Of a DNA stretch of 64,000 nucleotides, positions 43,900 to 52,553 are shown piece by piece. Source of the DNA: Vibrio syngnathi (GTDB lineage: Bacteria > Pseudomonadota > Gammaproteobacteria > Enterobacterales > Vibrionaceae); the NCBI RefSeq assembly GCF_002119525.1, contig NZ_CP017916.1, positions 2,170,001 to 2,234,000 on the forward strand, written 5' to 3'. Numbering within the stretch: the first letter of the stretch is position 1; each line of letters starts with the position of its first letter. Below the pieces are notes generated by a model. That model was not told the DNA's origin and did not search any database. It worked only from the letters and a program-made list of their open reading frames with translations. The translations under genes were made by a program, and so were the position numbers.

Positions 43900-43956
43900 A
43901 CTTGGTTCTCCGAAACACGTTTCTGTCCAAATCCAATTTAGACATCCCAAAACAAA

Positions 43957-43984
43957 AAGGGATTGGTATCTCTACCAATCCCTT
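43957..43984 (-). terminator. Rho-independent terminator downstream of the RlpA-like gene
   Basis: AAGGGATTGGTA / TACCAATCCCTT reads into a T run on the minus strand, about 145 bases after the stop codon. Its stem is nearly the same as that at 44811-44836. Confidence 0.82.
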
Positions 43985-44128
43985 CCAGAGTTAACATGTC
44001 GCTCGTTGGTTCAGCATTGAAAGCCGATTTGATAATCACCTAAGTTCACTTATTTCTAGTCCTACTTCGAGGCAAATCATCCTCATCCTATTGTAGTGGT
44101 CAACAATTCAAGGGAAGATTTGTGGTGG

Positions 44129-44554
44129 TTAGTGCTTGTACCTAAAGGTATTACTGTCATCAACAATCTCGATTTTTACAGGCACTGTTCCTTGCTTAAC
44201 GTTGCCGATTTTTGAAAATGCTTTGTGCGAAAGGTCGATAACTCGGCCTTTGACATAAGGGCCTCGGTCGTTAATTTTCACATCGACCGACTTGCTATTA
44301 GCTGTATTGGTCACTCTCACGATAGTGCCAAAGGCTAAGGTTTTATGCGCTGCCGTGTAGGCATTCATGTTGTATGTCTCACCACTTGCTGTGAGCCTTC
44401 CATGGAATTTATCGCCATACCAAGAAGCTTTACCAGCAAGAGCGTGTGACTTGGCATATTCCTTTGTTTTAGAACTGCCGACAGCCGACGTTGAAGTGCA
44501 TCCGGCCAATACCATAAGAATAAGAGCAGTAAAGATAATATGTGATTTTTTCAT
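44129..44554 (-). CDS. RlpA-like septal-ring lipoprotein (double-psi beta-barrel)
   Basis: The 141-residue product starting [19 protein letters not shown] has a lipoprotein signal (LAGC). Its DPBB domain is complete: [35 protein letters not shown] and [25 protein letters not shown]. RlpA proteins cleave denuded peptidoglycan strands, but this one lacks the C-terminal SPOR domain that targets long RlpA to the septum, so it is a short form. The frame is open for 27 more codons upstream, but that extension is basic and would spoil the signal peptide. Confidence 0.88.
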   Translation of the reverse strand: MKKSHIIFTALILMVLAGCTSTSAVGSSKTKEYAKSHALAGKASWYGDKFHGRLTASGETYNMNAYTAAHKTLAFGTIVRVTNTANSKSVDVKINDRGPYVKGRVIDLSHKAFSKIGNVKQGTVPVKIEIVDDSNTFRYKH

Positions 44555-44810
44555 GTAATTTGGGTGCGCTAATCTGTGCATTTTTCTCTGTTTTCGCTGT
44601 TTTTTGGTTCGCCATATATTGCTGAGTATAGTCACTGCACAGCTAAGGCTACCATCCGGTAAGATGCACCAATATTTTCATGGTGTACGCTTTCTTCCGT
44701 CATGTTCATGAAAGGTTTTATCGTCAAGACGTCAACTTTAACAACGTCTTAAATCTGATCAATTCTTAATCACCCCATATGATGAATCACTTAAAAAGCA
44801 CACAAACAAA

Positions 44811-44836
44811 AAGGATTGGTATCGCTACCAATCCTC
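44811..44836 (-). terminator. Rho-independent terminator of the VOC gene
   Basis: AGGATTGGTA-TCGC-TACCAATCCT, read leftwards, ends in TTTTTGTTTG on the minus strand. It lies 50 bases after the stop codon. Confidence 0.85.
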
Positions 44837-44884
44837 TTTAGGGGGTGTTTCGGTTCTTCTACCTTATAGAAGGCAGTAACGCGA

Positions 44885-45376
44885 TTACTCGTAATCAGTC
44901 ACGTACGTGTCTTCGTATGTGTGCGAGTAGAATTCGAATAGATTGCCAAACGGGTCTTCTAGGTAAACCATTTGCGCTTGTTTTAGTTCGTCTTCTGGGT
45001 GGTAACGCATGATGTCCATACGAACCTTACCGCCAAACTCTTCAACGCGCTTGATAGCTGAATGGAACTGCTCTTTTGGAAGCTGTAGACAGAAGTGGAA
45101 GATGCCTAGACGAGAGAAGTCTACTTCGTGACGCTCTTGGCGATCTTTCATTTCGAACAACTCAACACCGATGCCATCGGATGTCACTAGGTGTGCAATG
45201 TTGAAGCCTTTGAAGCCTTCACCAAATACTGCGATACACATACGGCCAATTGCTGATTCGCGCTCTTCCATCACTTTGGTATTGTTCATTACGATTCTTA
45301 GACCTAGAGCCTTGGTGTAAAACTCAACTGCTTTGTCCATGTCGCCAACCATGATGCCTACGTGATTCATTTTCAT
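44885..45376 (-). CDS. VOC-family (glyoxalase/dioxygenase-like) protein
   Basis: The 163-residue single-domain VOC protein has MNHVGIMVGDMDKAVEFYTKALGL at the N-terminus and YLEDPFGNLFEFYS at the C-terminus, containing the likely metal ligands His and Glu. The function is not predictable beyond metal-dependent chemistry on a small molecule. GGAG lies six bases before the ATG at 45376. Its upstream region has the 40-bp element shared with gloA-nemA at the same distance, suggesting control by the same aldehyde- or electrophile-responsive regulator. Confidence 0.85.
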   Translation of the reverse strand: MKMNHVGIMVGDMDKAVEFYTKALGLRIVMNNTKVMEERESAIGRMCIAVFGEGFKGFNIAHLVTSDGIGVELFEMKDRQERHEVDFSRLGIFHFCLQLPKEQFHSAIKRVEEFGGKVRMDIMRYHPEDELKQAQMVYLEDPFGNLFEFYSHTYEDTYVTDYE

Positions 45377-45474
45377 AACTTGCTCCAAATTCGTTTTTAA
45401 TTCTATGCTTTCCGAAGATTAGCTTCGGTGTTTCGTTTCGATGGAGAGAGTATATGGAGATAGGCTAATTAAAT

Positions 45475-45514
45475 GAAATTATCATAAATTATATTAATGA
45501 TAATTTTTTGTTAT
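45475..45514 (-). promoter_or_regulatory. Putative operator of the VOC gene, copy 2 of the shared 40-bp element
   Basis: ATTATCA-N13-TGATAAT in a block 33/40 identical to 12900-12939. The first ten and last seventeen bases are identical. It lies 99 bp upstream of the start codon. Confidence 0.65.
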
Positions 45515-45687
45515 TCATTAATTTAAAGATGAAAAATACCGAAGAGATGTGTTGTTGATTAGATTATTAGTTGAATCGATTTGTAAGGAGTACGAAATGG
45601 GATTGAGAGAGTCGTCATTCACCAAGGAAACTCGAGCCACCAGCCGGTGACTCGAACTCTAGTGCAGCAATCTTGTAAAGCTGGTGT

Positions 45688-46287
45688 CTATGCTGGTTGA
45701 TAAAGCATAAAGGCAACCACAAGTGCGAGACTGCCACCCAAGCAACGATTCACAAACATCATCTGCCTAGGTGATTGCAGTAGCTTAGTAAGCATAGTTC
45801 CACAGTAAGCCCAAACCAACATACACAATACACCGGTCACGACCATAATGGTGGTAATAGTGACAACCTGAACCAAATAGTCTGCCTGCGTGGTAATGAA
45901 CTGAGAAAAAACGGTCAACGAAGCAATCCACCCTTTCGGGTTTAACACTTGAATTAATACACCCGAAACAAACCCAGAACGGTTTGCTGAATGGTCCTGC
46001 TCAATTTCCATATTGGCAATCGACCAAGCCATGAACAGTAAATAAGCCGCACCAAGGTACTTCATTATCGTGTAAATTTCCGGATACAGAGTAAACAGGC
46101 TGACTAATCCAGCACTAGATCCTGCCAATATGATAATAATGCCAAAAGCATTTCCAGAGACAAAAGGCAACGTCGCCGCGAATCCATACCGGCTCGATAT
46201 CCCAAGCAATGCAATGTTTCCAGCTCCTGGTGTAATTCCAATTGATATTGAAAACAGCAAGAACGCTAGCATCAATTGAGCGCTCAT
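45688..46287 (-). CDS. LysE/RhtB-family amino-acid exporter
   Basis: The 199-residue, six-helix exporter begins MSAQLMLAFLLFSISIGITPG, the usual LysE start with GITPGAGN; AGGAG lies eight bases before this ATG. QVLNPKGWIASLTVFSQF is the second family motif. The frame is open 34 codons further upstream but that part is not typical. It is divergent from an Lrp/AsnC-type gene that probably senses an amino acid and controls it. Confidence 0.9.
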   Translation of the reverse strand: MSAQLMLAFLLFSISIGITPGAGNIALLGISSRYGFAATLPFVSGNAFGIIIILAGSSAGLVSLFTLYPEIYTIMKYLGAAYLLFMAWSIANMEIEQDHSANRSGFVSGVLIQVLNPKGWIASLTVFSQFITTQADYLVQVVTITTIMVVTGVLCMLVWAYCGTMLTKLLQSPRQMMFVNRCLGGSLALVVAFMLYQPA

Positions 46288-46407
46288 TCTTTCTCTCCTA
46301 GTTAGTAATATGTTGTTTGGAGCAAAGTTTACAGGTTCGACTAGGAATAAAATTGCTATATGCGCTATTATCAGTGCAAATTTGAGCAAAAGTTTTCAAA
46401 AAAACGC

Positions 46408-46893
46408 ATGAAAGTGAAAGAATCCACCAACGAAGTGTTGGATGATACAGATATTGCTATTCTTGGCCACATTCAAAAAGATGGCCGCATGAGCAACAGC
46501 AAGCTAGCCGAAAAAGTAAACCTCAGTGAAACACCCTGCTGGCGTCGTTGGAAACGTATGGAAGAGACGGGCTATATTGATGGCTACACCGCTCAGCTCA
46601 ACCGTAAAAAGCTCGGGCTTCACGTTTCAGGTTTTACCCTAGTGACACTCGGTAACCACGAAGTTAAAAACACAGAACCATTTGAGGAATTTGCCGCGGT
46701 GACAGATTGGATTCCAATGTGCCACTGTATTGCAGGCGGTGCCGACTATATGATTCAAGTGCTAGCTAGAGATTTGGAAGAGTACTTTGAGCGTATTAGT
46801 TCGATCAGACGAGTGAAAGGTGTAAGTGCAATTCAGTCGAACATTTCAGTAAAAGAGTTGAAAAACAGTTATCAGTTACCTCTTGCCGATTAA
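46408..46893 (+). CDS. Lrp/AsnC-family regulator
   Basis: The 161-residue protein, starting MKVKESTNEVLDDTDIAIL, has the AsnC-type HTH (about 10-60, MSNSKLAEKVNLSETPCWRRWKRMEETGYI) and a RAM effector domain (about 75-150). An upstream ATG at 46360 would add 16 basic residues; neither start has a clear ribosome binding site. It faces the LysE gene across about 120 bp, and an Lrp-exporter pair of this kind commonly responds to the exported amino acid. Confidence 0.87.
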   Translation: MKVKESTNEVLDDTDIAILGHIQKDGRMSNSKLAEKVNLSETPCWRRWKRMEETGYIDGYTAQLNRKKLGLHVSGFTLVTLGNHEVKNTEPFEEFAAVTDWIPMCHCIAGGADYMIQVLARDLEEYFERISSIRRVKGVSAIQSNISVKELKNSYQLPLAD

Positions 46894-46998
46894 CTTCGAT
46901 GCTTCCATGAATTCAAACGAAATGATTAATAAACAACAAGAGAATACCAGTCTCAAACCGTTGTTTACGGCCCCAAAAAAACTATAGATCAACTAAAA

Positions 46999-47023
46999 TA
47001 AGCCTCACGCAATGCGAGGCTTA
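46999..47023 (-). terminator. Hairpin terminator at the end of the globin gene
   Basis: TAAGCCTC / GAGGCTTA overlaps the globin stop codon and is followed on the minus strand by TATTTTAGTT. It is also downstream of the convergent Lrp gene. Confidence 0.6.
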
Positions 47024-47425
47024 CTTCACGACACACTCTTTTTTCATTATGTCGAGACCACGCTCGAAAGTCTGTGTCCAAGCGGATTCGATACTTTTAT
47101 CATAGTGAGGGTCATACTTCTTAACCGTATTCAACAATGAATTGAACCAATCATTGAGTTCTTGTTCAGAGATATCCATTCCTAAATCTTTATGTCGCTT
47201 CCCAAGCTTTTTCACCGAGTTTCGTACGCTCGGTAGACCTGCAGAATTATAGATAAGGATGATCGAGGCTTTAAGCATCTTGGTTTGTTGCTCAAACCCT
47301 ATGTTTTCAAAGCGTTCTGAAAACCTTGGGTTATGCTCGCAGAAGTCCGCCAAAAACGTTTCTAGAAATTCTTGATCTATCCTGCAACGCTCAAAGCTTT
47401 CATAAAACCGTTCATTAGGTGTCAT
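47021..47425 (-). CDS. Globin-like haem protein
   Basis: The 134-residue protein (MTPNERFYESFERCRIDQEF) has the single-domain globin pattern: FCEHNPRFSERF in the CD region, and LGKRHKDLGM with the proximal His (H78). The C-terminal helices are present. Bacterial globins bind O2 or NO, or act as haem sensors. The start at 47425 is chosen from the globin N-terminus; an in-frame extension of 16 codons upstream is basic. The neighbouring VOC gene ends 62 bases upstream, so the two could be co-transcribed. Confidence 0.72.
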   Translation of the reverse strand: MTPNERFYESFERCRIDQEFLETFLADFCEHNPRFSERFENIGFEQQTKMLKASIILIYNSAGLPSVRNSVKKLGKRHKDLGMDISEQELNDWFNSLLNTVKKYDPHYDKSIESAWTQTFERGLDIMKKECVVK

Positions 47426-47487
47426 TTTGTTGGTTCTTCGCATTCGCCAGCGATCCTTAACAGTCCATGTCACCTAAGTATACGCCA

Positions 47488-47868
47488 CTATGGCATAAAG
47501 TGAGTTGCACAGATCTTGTTTCCATCAGGATCACGCAAATAAGCCATGTACAAGCGACGTTCATCAGAGCCTCTCGCTCCGGGGCCATTTTCAATGCTTG
47601 TGCCGCCATTTTCGACGCCAACTCGATGCCATTCATCTACAACTTCAGAAGAAGACGCAAGAAAACCCACCGTCATGCCGTTGCCGTGAGTCGCAGGCTG
47701 ACCATCAATCGGCTTCGTTAAGCCCAACACACCTGTTTGGCTAACGTAAACACAGCGCCCTTTGGGATCAACAGAGCCTTCGCTATAACCAAGCACCTTC
47801 ATGATTGGGTCATAAAAAGCCTTCGCGCGTTCAATATCTTCGGTACCGAGAAAAACATGGCTGAACAT
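47488..47868 (-). CDS. VOC-family (glyoxalase-like) protein
   Basis: The 126-residue protein (MFSHVFLGTEDIERAKAFYD at the start, YLRDPDGNKICATHF near the end) belongs to the small VOC family whose members have a glyoxalase/bleomycin-resistance fold. It differs from the other two VOC genes in the window in lacking the final Glu of the metal site. Function unknown. It is followed by the globin gene in the same direction. Confidence 0.85.
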   Translation of the reverse strand: MFSHVFLGTEDIERAKAFYDPIMKVLGYSEGSVDPKGRCVYVSQTGVLGLTKPIDGQPATHGNGMTVGFLASSSEVVDEWHRVGVENGGTSIENGPGARGSDERRLYMAYLRDPDGNKICATHFMP

Positions 47869-47944
47869 AACTAACCTCTTCTTTTATTGAAAGAACCATC
47901 TAAACTAGACCTATAATTCGTGTTTGTCTAGGCACGCTATTCGG

Positions 47945-48829
47945 TCACAACTGTTGCTTAACCCATTGAGCAAACACTTGAAACTTAGTACGTTGATCCA
48001 TCCCTTTAGGGCATACTAGGTCATACCCTTTGCCAGATTCCATACTCATAAATGGAGTAATTAACAAACCTTGGTCAATCTGCGGCTTCATAAATTCTAG
48101 GCGTCCTAGTGCCACTCCCATAGACAGCATTGCAGCATCCATAGCCAAGCGGTTATCGCTGTAATAATCACATTGCAAAGTACAATCCACATCGCTTTGG
48201 GCTTCATGTAACCAACGTTGCCATGCCGTAACATCCCCACTGTGGATGAACTGAATGCGATCCAAATACTGTATTCCCTTTACTAGGCTGAATTTTTCAG
48301 CATATTCAGGGCTGCACACAGGCGTTCGAATTCCTGTAAACAATCGCTCACTGTGATGATTTGGATAGTGGCCTTCGCTGTAAAATATTGCCACATCATA
48401 CGGTTCAAATTGAAAATCAGATTGGTTCTGCTTGGTTTGCAGTTTGATGCTTAAATTTGGGTACAGTTGTCTAAACTCAGGCAAACGAGGCATCAACCAA
48501 GAGGACGCAAAATAAGGGGAGGTTGCAATGTACAACTCCCCGCTCAGCTCTCCGGTTTGAATGTCTACTAGCTCAGAAAAAATAGATTCGAAAGAGACAT
48601 TCAACATAGCCAGAACACGTTGCCCTTCAGGTGTGAGTTCAAGCTTTCTCGTCTTACGAACAAACAAGTTGAACTTCAATTGTTGTTCTAGTTTTTTAAT
48701 ACGATGACTGACTCCACCTTGAGTCAGAAATAGTTCTTCGGCAGCAAGAGTAAAACTCAAATGCTTGGCCGAAACACTGAATGTGTGCAACAGCGACAGC
48801 GTTTGTTGGCGATTCTCAAACAAGCCCAT
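47945..48829 (-). CDS. LysR-family (GcvA-like) regulator, divergent from chbF
   Basis: The 294-residue LTTR has an HTH (about 12-70, LSFTLAAEELFLTQGGVSHRIKKLEQQL) typical of the GcvA branch and a full effector domain (about 95-290). It faces the chbF-chbG genes across 100 bp. The inverted repeat TAGATTA-N7-TAATCTA with a T-N11-A core lies there. In E. coli the chb operon is run by an AraC protein (ChbR), so this LysR control is different. Confidence 0.88.
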   Translation of the reverse strand: MGLFENRQQTLSLLHTFSVSAKHLSFTLAAEELFLTQGGVSHRIKKLEQQLKFNLFVRKTRKLELTPEGQRVLAMLNVSFESIFSELVDIQTGELSGELYIATSPYFASSWLMPRLPEFRQLYPNLSIKLQTKQNQSDFQFEPYDVAIFYSEGHYPNHHSERLFTGIRTPVCSPEYAEKFSLVKGIQYLDRIQFIHSGDVTAWQRWLHEAQSDVDCTLQCDYYSDNRLAMDAAMLSMGVALGRLEFMKPQIDQGLLITPFMSMESGKGYDLVCPKGMDQRTKFQVFAQWVKQQL

Positions 48830-48891
48830 AGATTAACCTCACTAATGCGTAAACCATCGATACTGGTTTGTCGGTGTACTTGTTCATCATA

Positions 48892-48912
48892 TAGATTAAA
48901 CCGTGTAATCTA
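48892..48912 (+). promoter_or_regulatory. LysR-type operator upstream of chbF
   Basis: TAGATTA-N7-TAATCTA contains ATTA-N7-TAAT, a T-N11-A LysR box. It ends 20 bp before the proposed chbF start, very near the translation start, so it may be a repressing site. Confidence 0.75.
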
Positions 48913-48931
48913 AATAATAATGGTGAGTAAA

Positions 48932-50272
48932 ATGATGCAAAAACAAAAACTAAAAGTCGCGGTGATTGGTGGTGGCTCAAGTTACACCCCTGAACTCATC
49001 GAAGGCTTACTAAAACGCTATCACGAATTACCGATTTCTGATCTTTGGCTAGTCGATATCGAAGAAGGCATGGAAAAAGCGCAAGTGATTGCCGATTTGA
49101 CGCAGCGAATGATTAAAAAAACCAACTGTGATATCACGGTACACCTCACGACAGACCGAAAAGCGGCGCTCGTTGACGCAAACTTTGTCTGTTCTCAATT
49201 TCGAGCAGGTCGGTTAGAAGCAAGATTACGCGACGAAAGAATTGCACTTAAATATCGCATGATAGGCCAAGAGACTAACGGATTAGGTGGTTTTTCTAAC
49301 GCTTGTCGAACCATCCCCATTGCTTTAGAAATCGCAAAAGAGATGGAAGTACTTTGTCCGAATGCATGGTTGCTCAATTTTACTAACCCATCAGGCATGG
49401 TGACCGAAGCCTTAATTAAGCACTCAACCATCAAAACGGTCGGTTTGTGTAATATCCCCGTGAACATGGAACGTGGTGCAGCAAAAATGCTTGGCGCTGA
49501 ACGCGAAGATATCACCATGCAAATCGCAGGTTTAAATCACCTTGTGTGGGCTCGAAAAGTGCTTCATAACGGCGAGGACAAACTTCAAGAAGTGATTGAG
49601 CAACTCCTTGGTGGCAATGACCAAATGATGCCCAAGAACATCCCCCCATTTGAATGGGATGCCGAGTTGATTCGATCATTGAATCTGGTGCCGTGTGCTT
49701 ACCTACGTTACTACTATCAGTCACGAGATATTCTAGACAAAGAGTTTGCGGCGTCTGAAAAAAGCGAAAATCGCGCCGACTTGGTTGCAAAAGTTGAACA
49801 ACAATTGCTCGAAACCTACAGAGATCCGATGCTGGATACCAAACCGAAATTATTAGAAGAACGAGGTGGTGCCCATTATTCTGAAGCAGCTTGTGAACTG
49901 ATGAGCAGTATTCACAACAACAAGCGTTCTATCATGCACGTCAACACACGCAACAATGGTGCTATTCAAGGGCTTCCTGATGACTGCGCGGTAGAAGTCA
50001 GTTCTGTTATCACCAACAGTGCGATTCTTCCATTGAACGTCGAACCCTTTGATAGCGATACACTTCGCCTCATACAACAAATGAAAGAATTCGAAACCTT
50101 AACCGTTAAAGCGGCCATGACCGGCGATATTGCGTTAGCTAAGCGTGCTTTGATTCTGAACCCTATCGTCGATAGTGGTTCTCATATCGATGAAGCACTA
50201 CAAGAAACAATACGAGAGAACCTAGACTTCATGCCTGCGTTTGCTCATAGACTAACTCAGAATAAGCAATAA
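48932..50272 (+). CDS. chbF: GH4 6-phospho-beta-glucosidase, ChbF-like
   Basis: The roughly 446-residue glycosidase family 4 enzyme has the NAD-binding start VAVIGGGSSYTPELIEGLLKRY, QFRAGRLEARLRDERI, GQETNGLGGF, the metal motif CNIP and FGLNH-equivalent AGLNHLVW. It is clearly homologous to E. coli ChbF, which hydrolyses chitobiose-6-phosphate after PTS uptake. GGTGAG precedes the ATG at 48932; an ATG at 48920 is possible. No PTS genes are adjacent, so the substrate's entry route must be elsewhere. Confidence 0.9.
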   Translation: MMQKQKLKVAVIGGGSSYTPELIEGLLKRYHELPISDLWLVDIEEGMEKAQVIADLTQRMIKKTNCDITVHLTTDRKAALVDANFVCSQFRAGRLEARLRDERIALKYRMIGQETNGLGGFSNACRTIPIALEIAKEMEVLCPNAWLLNFTNPSGMVTEALIKHSTIKTVGLCNIPVNMERGAAKMLGAEREDITMQIAGLNHLVWARKVLHNGEDKLQEVIEQLLGGNDQMMPKNIPPFEWDAELIRSLNLVPCAYLRYYYQSRDILDKEFAASEKSENRADLVAKVEQQLLETYRDPMLDTKPKLLEERGGAHYSEAACELMSSIHNNKRSIMHVNTRNNGAIQGLPDDCAVEVSSVITNSAILPLNVEPFDSDTLRLIQQMKEFETLTVKAAMTGDIALAKRALILNPIVDSGSHIDEALQETIRENLDFMPAFAHRLTQNKQ

Positions 50273-50279
50273 CCTAGTC

Positions 50280-50309
50280 GTGTTAGCTCACTCGAAAATG
50301 GGCTAACAC
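50280..50309 (+). other. Hairpin between chbF and chbG
   Basis: GTGTTAGC / GCTAACAC, a perfect 8-bp stem with a 14-base loop, lies in the 76-base gap. There is no T tract, so it may protect or process the mRNA. Confidence 0.5.
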
Positions 50310-50348
50310 CAATCACCTACAATCGATTTTAATAATAAGAGGCCAACG

Positions 50349-51119
50349 ATGAAACTGATATTAAACGCCGATGATTTCGGCCTCACTGAAACGGTAAACC
50401 ATGGCATTGTTGAGTGCTTCAAAGCAGGCATGGTGAAGTCGACCACCATCATGATGAACCAACCGGGCACACAACACGCCATCGATCTTTACCATCAAGG
50501 TTTGGTTCCAGAAGTTGGCTTGCACTTTACGGTTACTTCAGGGAAACCTCTTAGTTCACCAGATTTAGTACCAAGCTTGGTGGATGACCAAGGTAACTTC
50601 TTAGATAAAGCGGTTTTATTTAACAAAGCTGATGTGGTCGAAGATGAGGTTGTGCTAGAGCTTAACGCACAGTATCAAGCTGCCATCAATGCCGGTTTAA
50701 AGATCAATCATATCGACAGCCATCATTTTGGTGGTGTATTCAAACCTCTCAAAGCGGCGTTTACTCAAACAGCAAATACTATCGGTTTGCCAGTAAGGCG
50801 CATCGACAACATTATAAGTGGGCAAGGTTCACTGTTGGTGCCTACACCGGACGCTTTTGATATGCGATTTTTTGATCAAGGAATCTCCCTTAACAGCTTG
50901 CAAGATATTCTGTTGAGCTACCAAACTACCATGCCTAACAGCACCGTAGAGTTGATGTGTCACCCATCGTTTTCTGTGAGTGAAGAACTGAAATCACTAT
51001 CTGGTTATGACGATAAGAGAGTGGAAGAATACAATCTCTTAACCAGTACATCGTTGAAACAATGGCTCAGCGACAACCACATCGAGTGTGTTGGATTCGA
51101 TGAATTACGAATTCGTTAA
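50349..51119 (+). CDS. chbG: Chitooligosaccharide deacetylase ChbG (YdjC family)
   Basis: The 256-residue protein starts MKLILNADDFGLTETVNHGI, with the metal-binding DD at 8-9, and has HIDSHHFGG and a C-terminal MCHPSF motif, all typical of YdjC-type carbohydrate deacetylases. ChbG removes one acetyl group from chitobiose-6-phosphate so that ChbF can cleave the product. It lies 76 bases after chbF in the same direction, which supports a shared operon and substrate. Confidence 0.92.
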   Translation: MKLILNADDFGLTETVNHGIVECFKAGMVKSTTIMMNQPGTQHAIDLYHQGLVPEVGLHFTVTSGKPLSSPDLVPSLVDDQGNFLDKAVLFNKADVVEDEVVLELNAQYQAAINAGLKINHIDSHHFGGVFKPLKAAFTQTANTIGLPVRRIDNIISGQGSLLVPTPDAFDMRFFDQGISLNSLQDILLSYQTTMPNSTVELMCHPSFSVSEELKSLSGYDDKRVEEYNLLTSTSLKQWLSDNHIECVGFDELRIR

Positions 51120-51151
51120 ACTCAGAACGACAACCAACCAAGGAACAGGCA

Positions 51152-51592
51152 CTAATCGACAATGCGTTGTGCGCCCTGTCCTTGGTCGTGCAGGATGTCT
51201 TCAGGGTTCAGTAAATGGCACTTCTGCATGCTCAAACAACCACAGCCGATACAGCCAGTTAGATTCTCTTGTAACGAACGGATTTGTGCCATCTTGCTGT
51301 CGAGTTGTCCTTGCCACTTCTTCGCAACTCGTTCCCAATCTCGCTTAGTCGCCGTCTGGTTCATGGGTAAGGTAGACAACTCTTCGGTGATCTCTTCCAG
51401 CGTAAAACCTATCGACTGCGCGACTTGAATCAGGGCGATTCGTCGCAACATCGCGGATTGGTAGCGACGTTGATTGCCATTGGTGCGGATTGAAGCAATC
51501 AGCCCTTTGGTTTCATAAAAGCGCAGCGCTGAAGGCGCCACACCACTGCGCTCCGATAACTGCCCTATCGTCAAATATACGATGTTTCTCAT
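51152..51592 (-). CDS. soxR: Redox-sensing MerR-family activator SoxR
   Basis: The 146-residue regulator has the MerR HTH (about 8-45, LTIGQLSERSGVAPSALRFYETKGLI), a dimerisation helix and the [2Fe-2S] ligand set C114, C117, C119 and C125 in CIGCGCLSMQKC. It senses redox-cycling compounds or superoxide. The start at 51592 matches other SoxR proteins. No soxS gene is nearby; in non-enteric bacteria SoxR directly drives pumps and oxidoreductases. A perfect palindrome lies just upstream of its own promoter region. Confidence 0.95.
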   Translation of the reverse strand: MRNIVYLTIGQLSERSGVAPSALRFYETKGLIASIRTNGNQRRYQSAMLRRIALIQVAQSIGFTLEEITEELSTLPMNQTATKRDWERVAKKWQGQLDSKMAQIRSLQENLTGCIGCGCLSMQKCHLLNPEDILHDQGQGAQRIVD

Positions 51593-51622
51593 TGCTACCC
51601 TATCCTTGGTAATCACAAATAA

Positions 51623-51644
51623 ATGAAGTTCACTTTAACTTCAT
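51623..51644 (-). promoter_or_regulatory. Palindrome upstream of soxR
   Basis: ATGAAGTT-N6-AACTTCAT, a perfect 8-bp inverted repeat, lies 31 bp before the soxR start codon. The AAGTT/AACTT core resembles a SoxR box; autoregulation is inferred. Confidence 0.6.
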
Positions 51645-51833
51645 CATAACCACAGCTTACCGTCTTCACCAATGAAGAAAGCAGAACTTTGAATGAGAGC
51701 ATCAACGATTTAAGCGTTCACTGTTTTGAATGGTAACGATCTGATTTTAATAAAGTGAGGTGATAATTAACTGGGGTCATAAAAAATGACTACCCGAAAG
51801 ATAGCCATAATGCAGATCCTAATTTAAAACGAA

Positions 51834-52391
51834 TTAGTCAAACAACTCAATAACCAACTTATTATCTTTAATCACCAGATTAGGCTCAGAAGATTTAATC
51901 AACGACTCTTGCACCTTATTACTGTCGAGCTTGTAAACTGGAGACTGGGACAAAGCAAAACCAATCATGGAAACGGCAGGCTTAAGCAGTTTGGCAATCT
52001 CTGGCGAAAGCTGTTTATCTTTTTCTTCAAAGCGCTCTAAACGCAGTGATTTCAAATAAATCTCGCCGCTCTCTTTGTCGTATTCAGGAATCGCACTGAA
52101 CTCGATATCCAAGTTCAACCCCATATTCGGCATATTGAACACCTGAACTTTTGCATTGGTGTTCGCTAAAACAGACACACGCTCGGTATCAGCTCTACCA
52201 ATTTGCACCGCCAAGTCATCGACAGCGACTTGCGCGTACATAACGTTTTGTACACCCACTTCCTGCTCTAACATCACCGAATCTTGCAGGTAGTTCGTCA
52301 TTTCTTGCTCAGTCACGCTGTAGCTAACACAACCGCCGAGCATCAGCGCAGTCATAGCTATAATGAAACGGTTCATTAACTTTGTTGTCAT
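51834..52391 (-). CDS. DUF1439 lipoprotein (YceB-like)
   Basis: The roughly 185-residue product has a lipoprotein signal ending LGGC and a BPI/TULIP-like beta-rich domain as in E. coli YceB (TEQEMTNYLQ, NLDIEFSAIPEYDKESGEIYLKSLRL). The function of YceB-type lipoproteins is unknown; they may bind hydrophobic molecules in the envelope. Starts at 52421, 52391 and 52376 are all possible; the last gives the shortest signal peptide, most like YceB. Confidence 0.82.
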   Translation of the reverse strand: MTTKLMNRFIIAMTALMLGGCVSYSVTEQEMTNYLQDSVMLEQEVGVQNVMYAQVAVDDLAVQIGRADTERVSVLANTNAKVQVFNMPNMGLNLDIEFSAIPEYDKESGEIYLKSLRLERFEEKDKQLSPEIAKLLKPAVSMIGFALSQSPVYKLDSNKVQESLIKSSEPNLVIKDNKLVIELFD

Positions 52392-52553
52392 TAGAGATAG
52401 GCTCTTAATTTGTAAATGCATAGAACGGATGTTACCTCTAGATGATACTGTAAAATAGTTCTCACAATGACAGTGTCGGATAACTGGGCAGAATGATCCA
52501 CCTAATTGGTGATGTCGTATAGATTGGTATTAACGAAAAGAGTAAGAAAAACA

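Noticed and set aside
45630..45690. Sequence resembling a tRNA 3' half (TTCGAGTC-like T-loop on the minus strand)
   Set aside because: The bases on either side of the T-loop-like motif do not pair into a 5-bp stem and no acceptor or anticodon arm can be drawn.
47467..47744. Plus-strand ORFs of about 80 codons opposite the VOC gene
   Set aside because: They are antisense shadows of a well-supported VOC coding frame.
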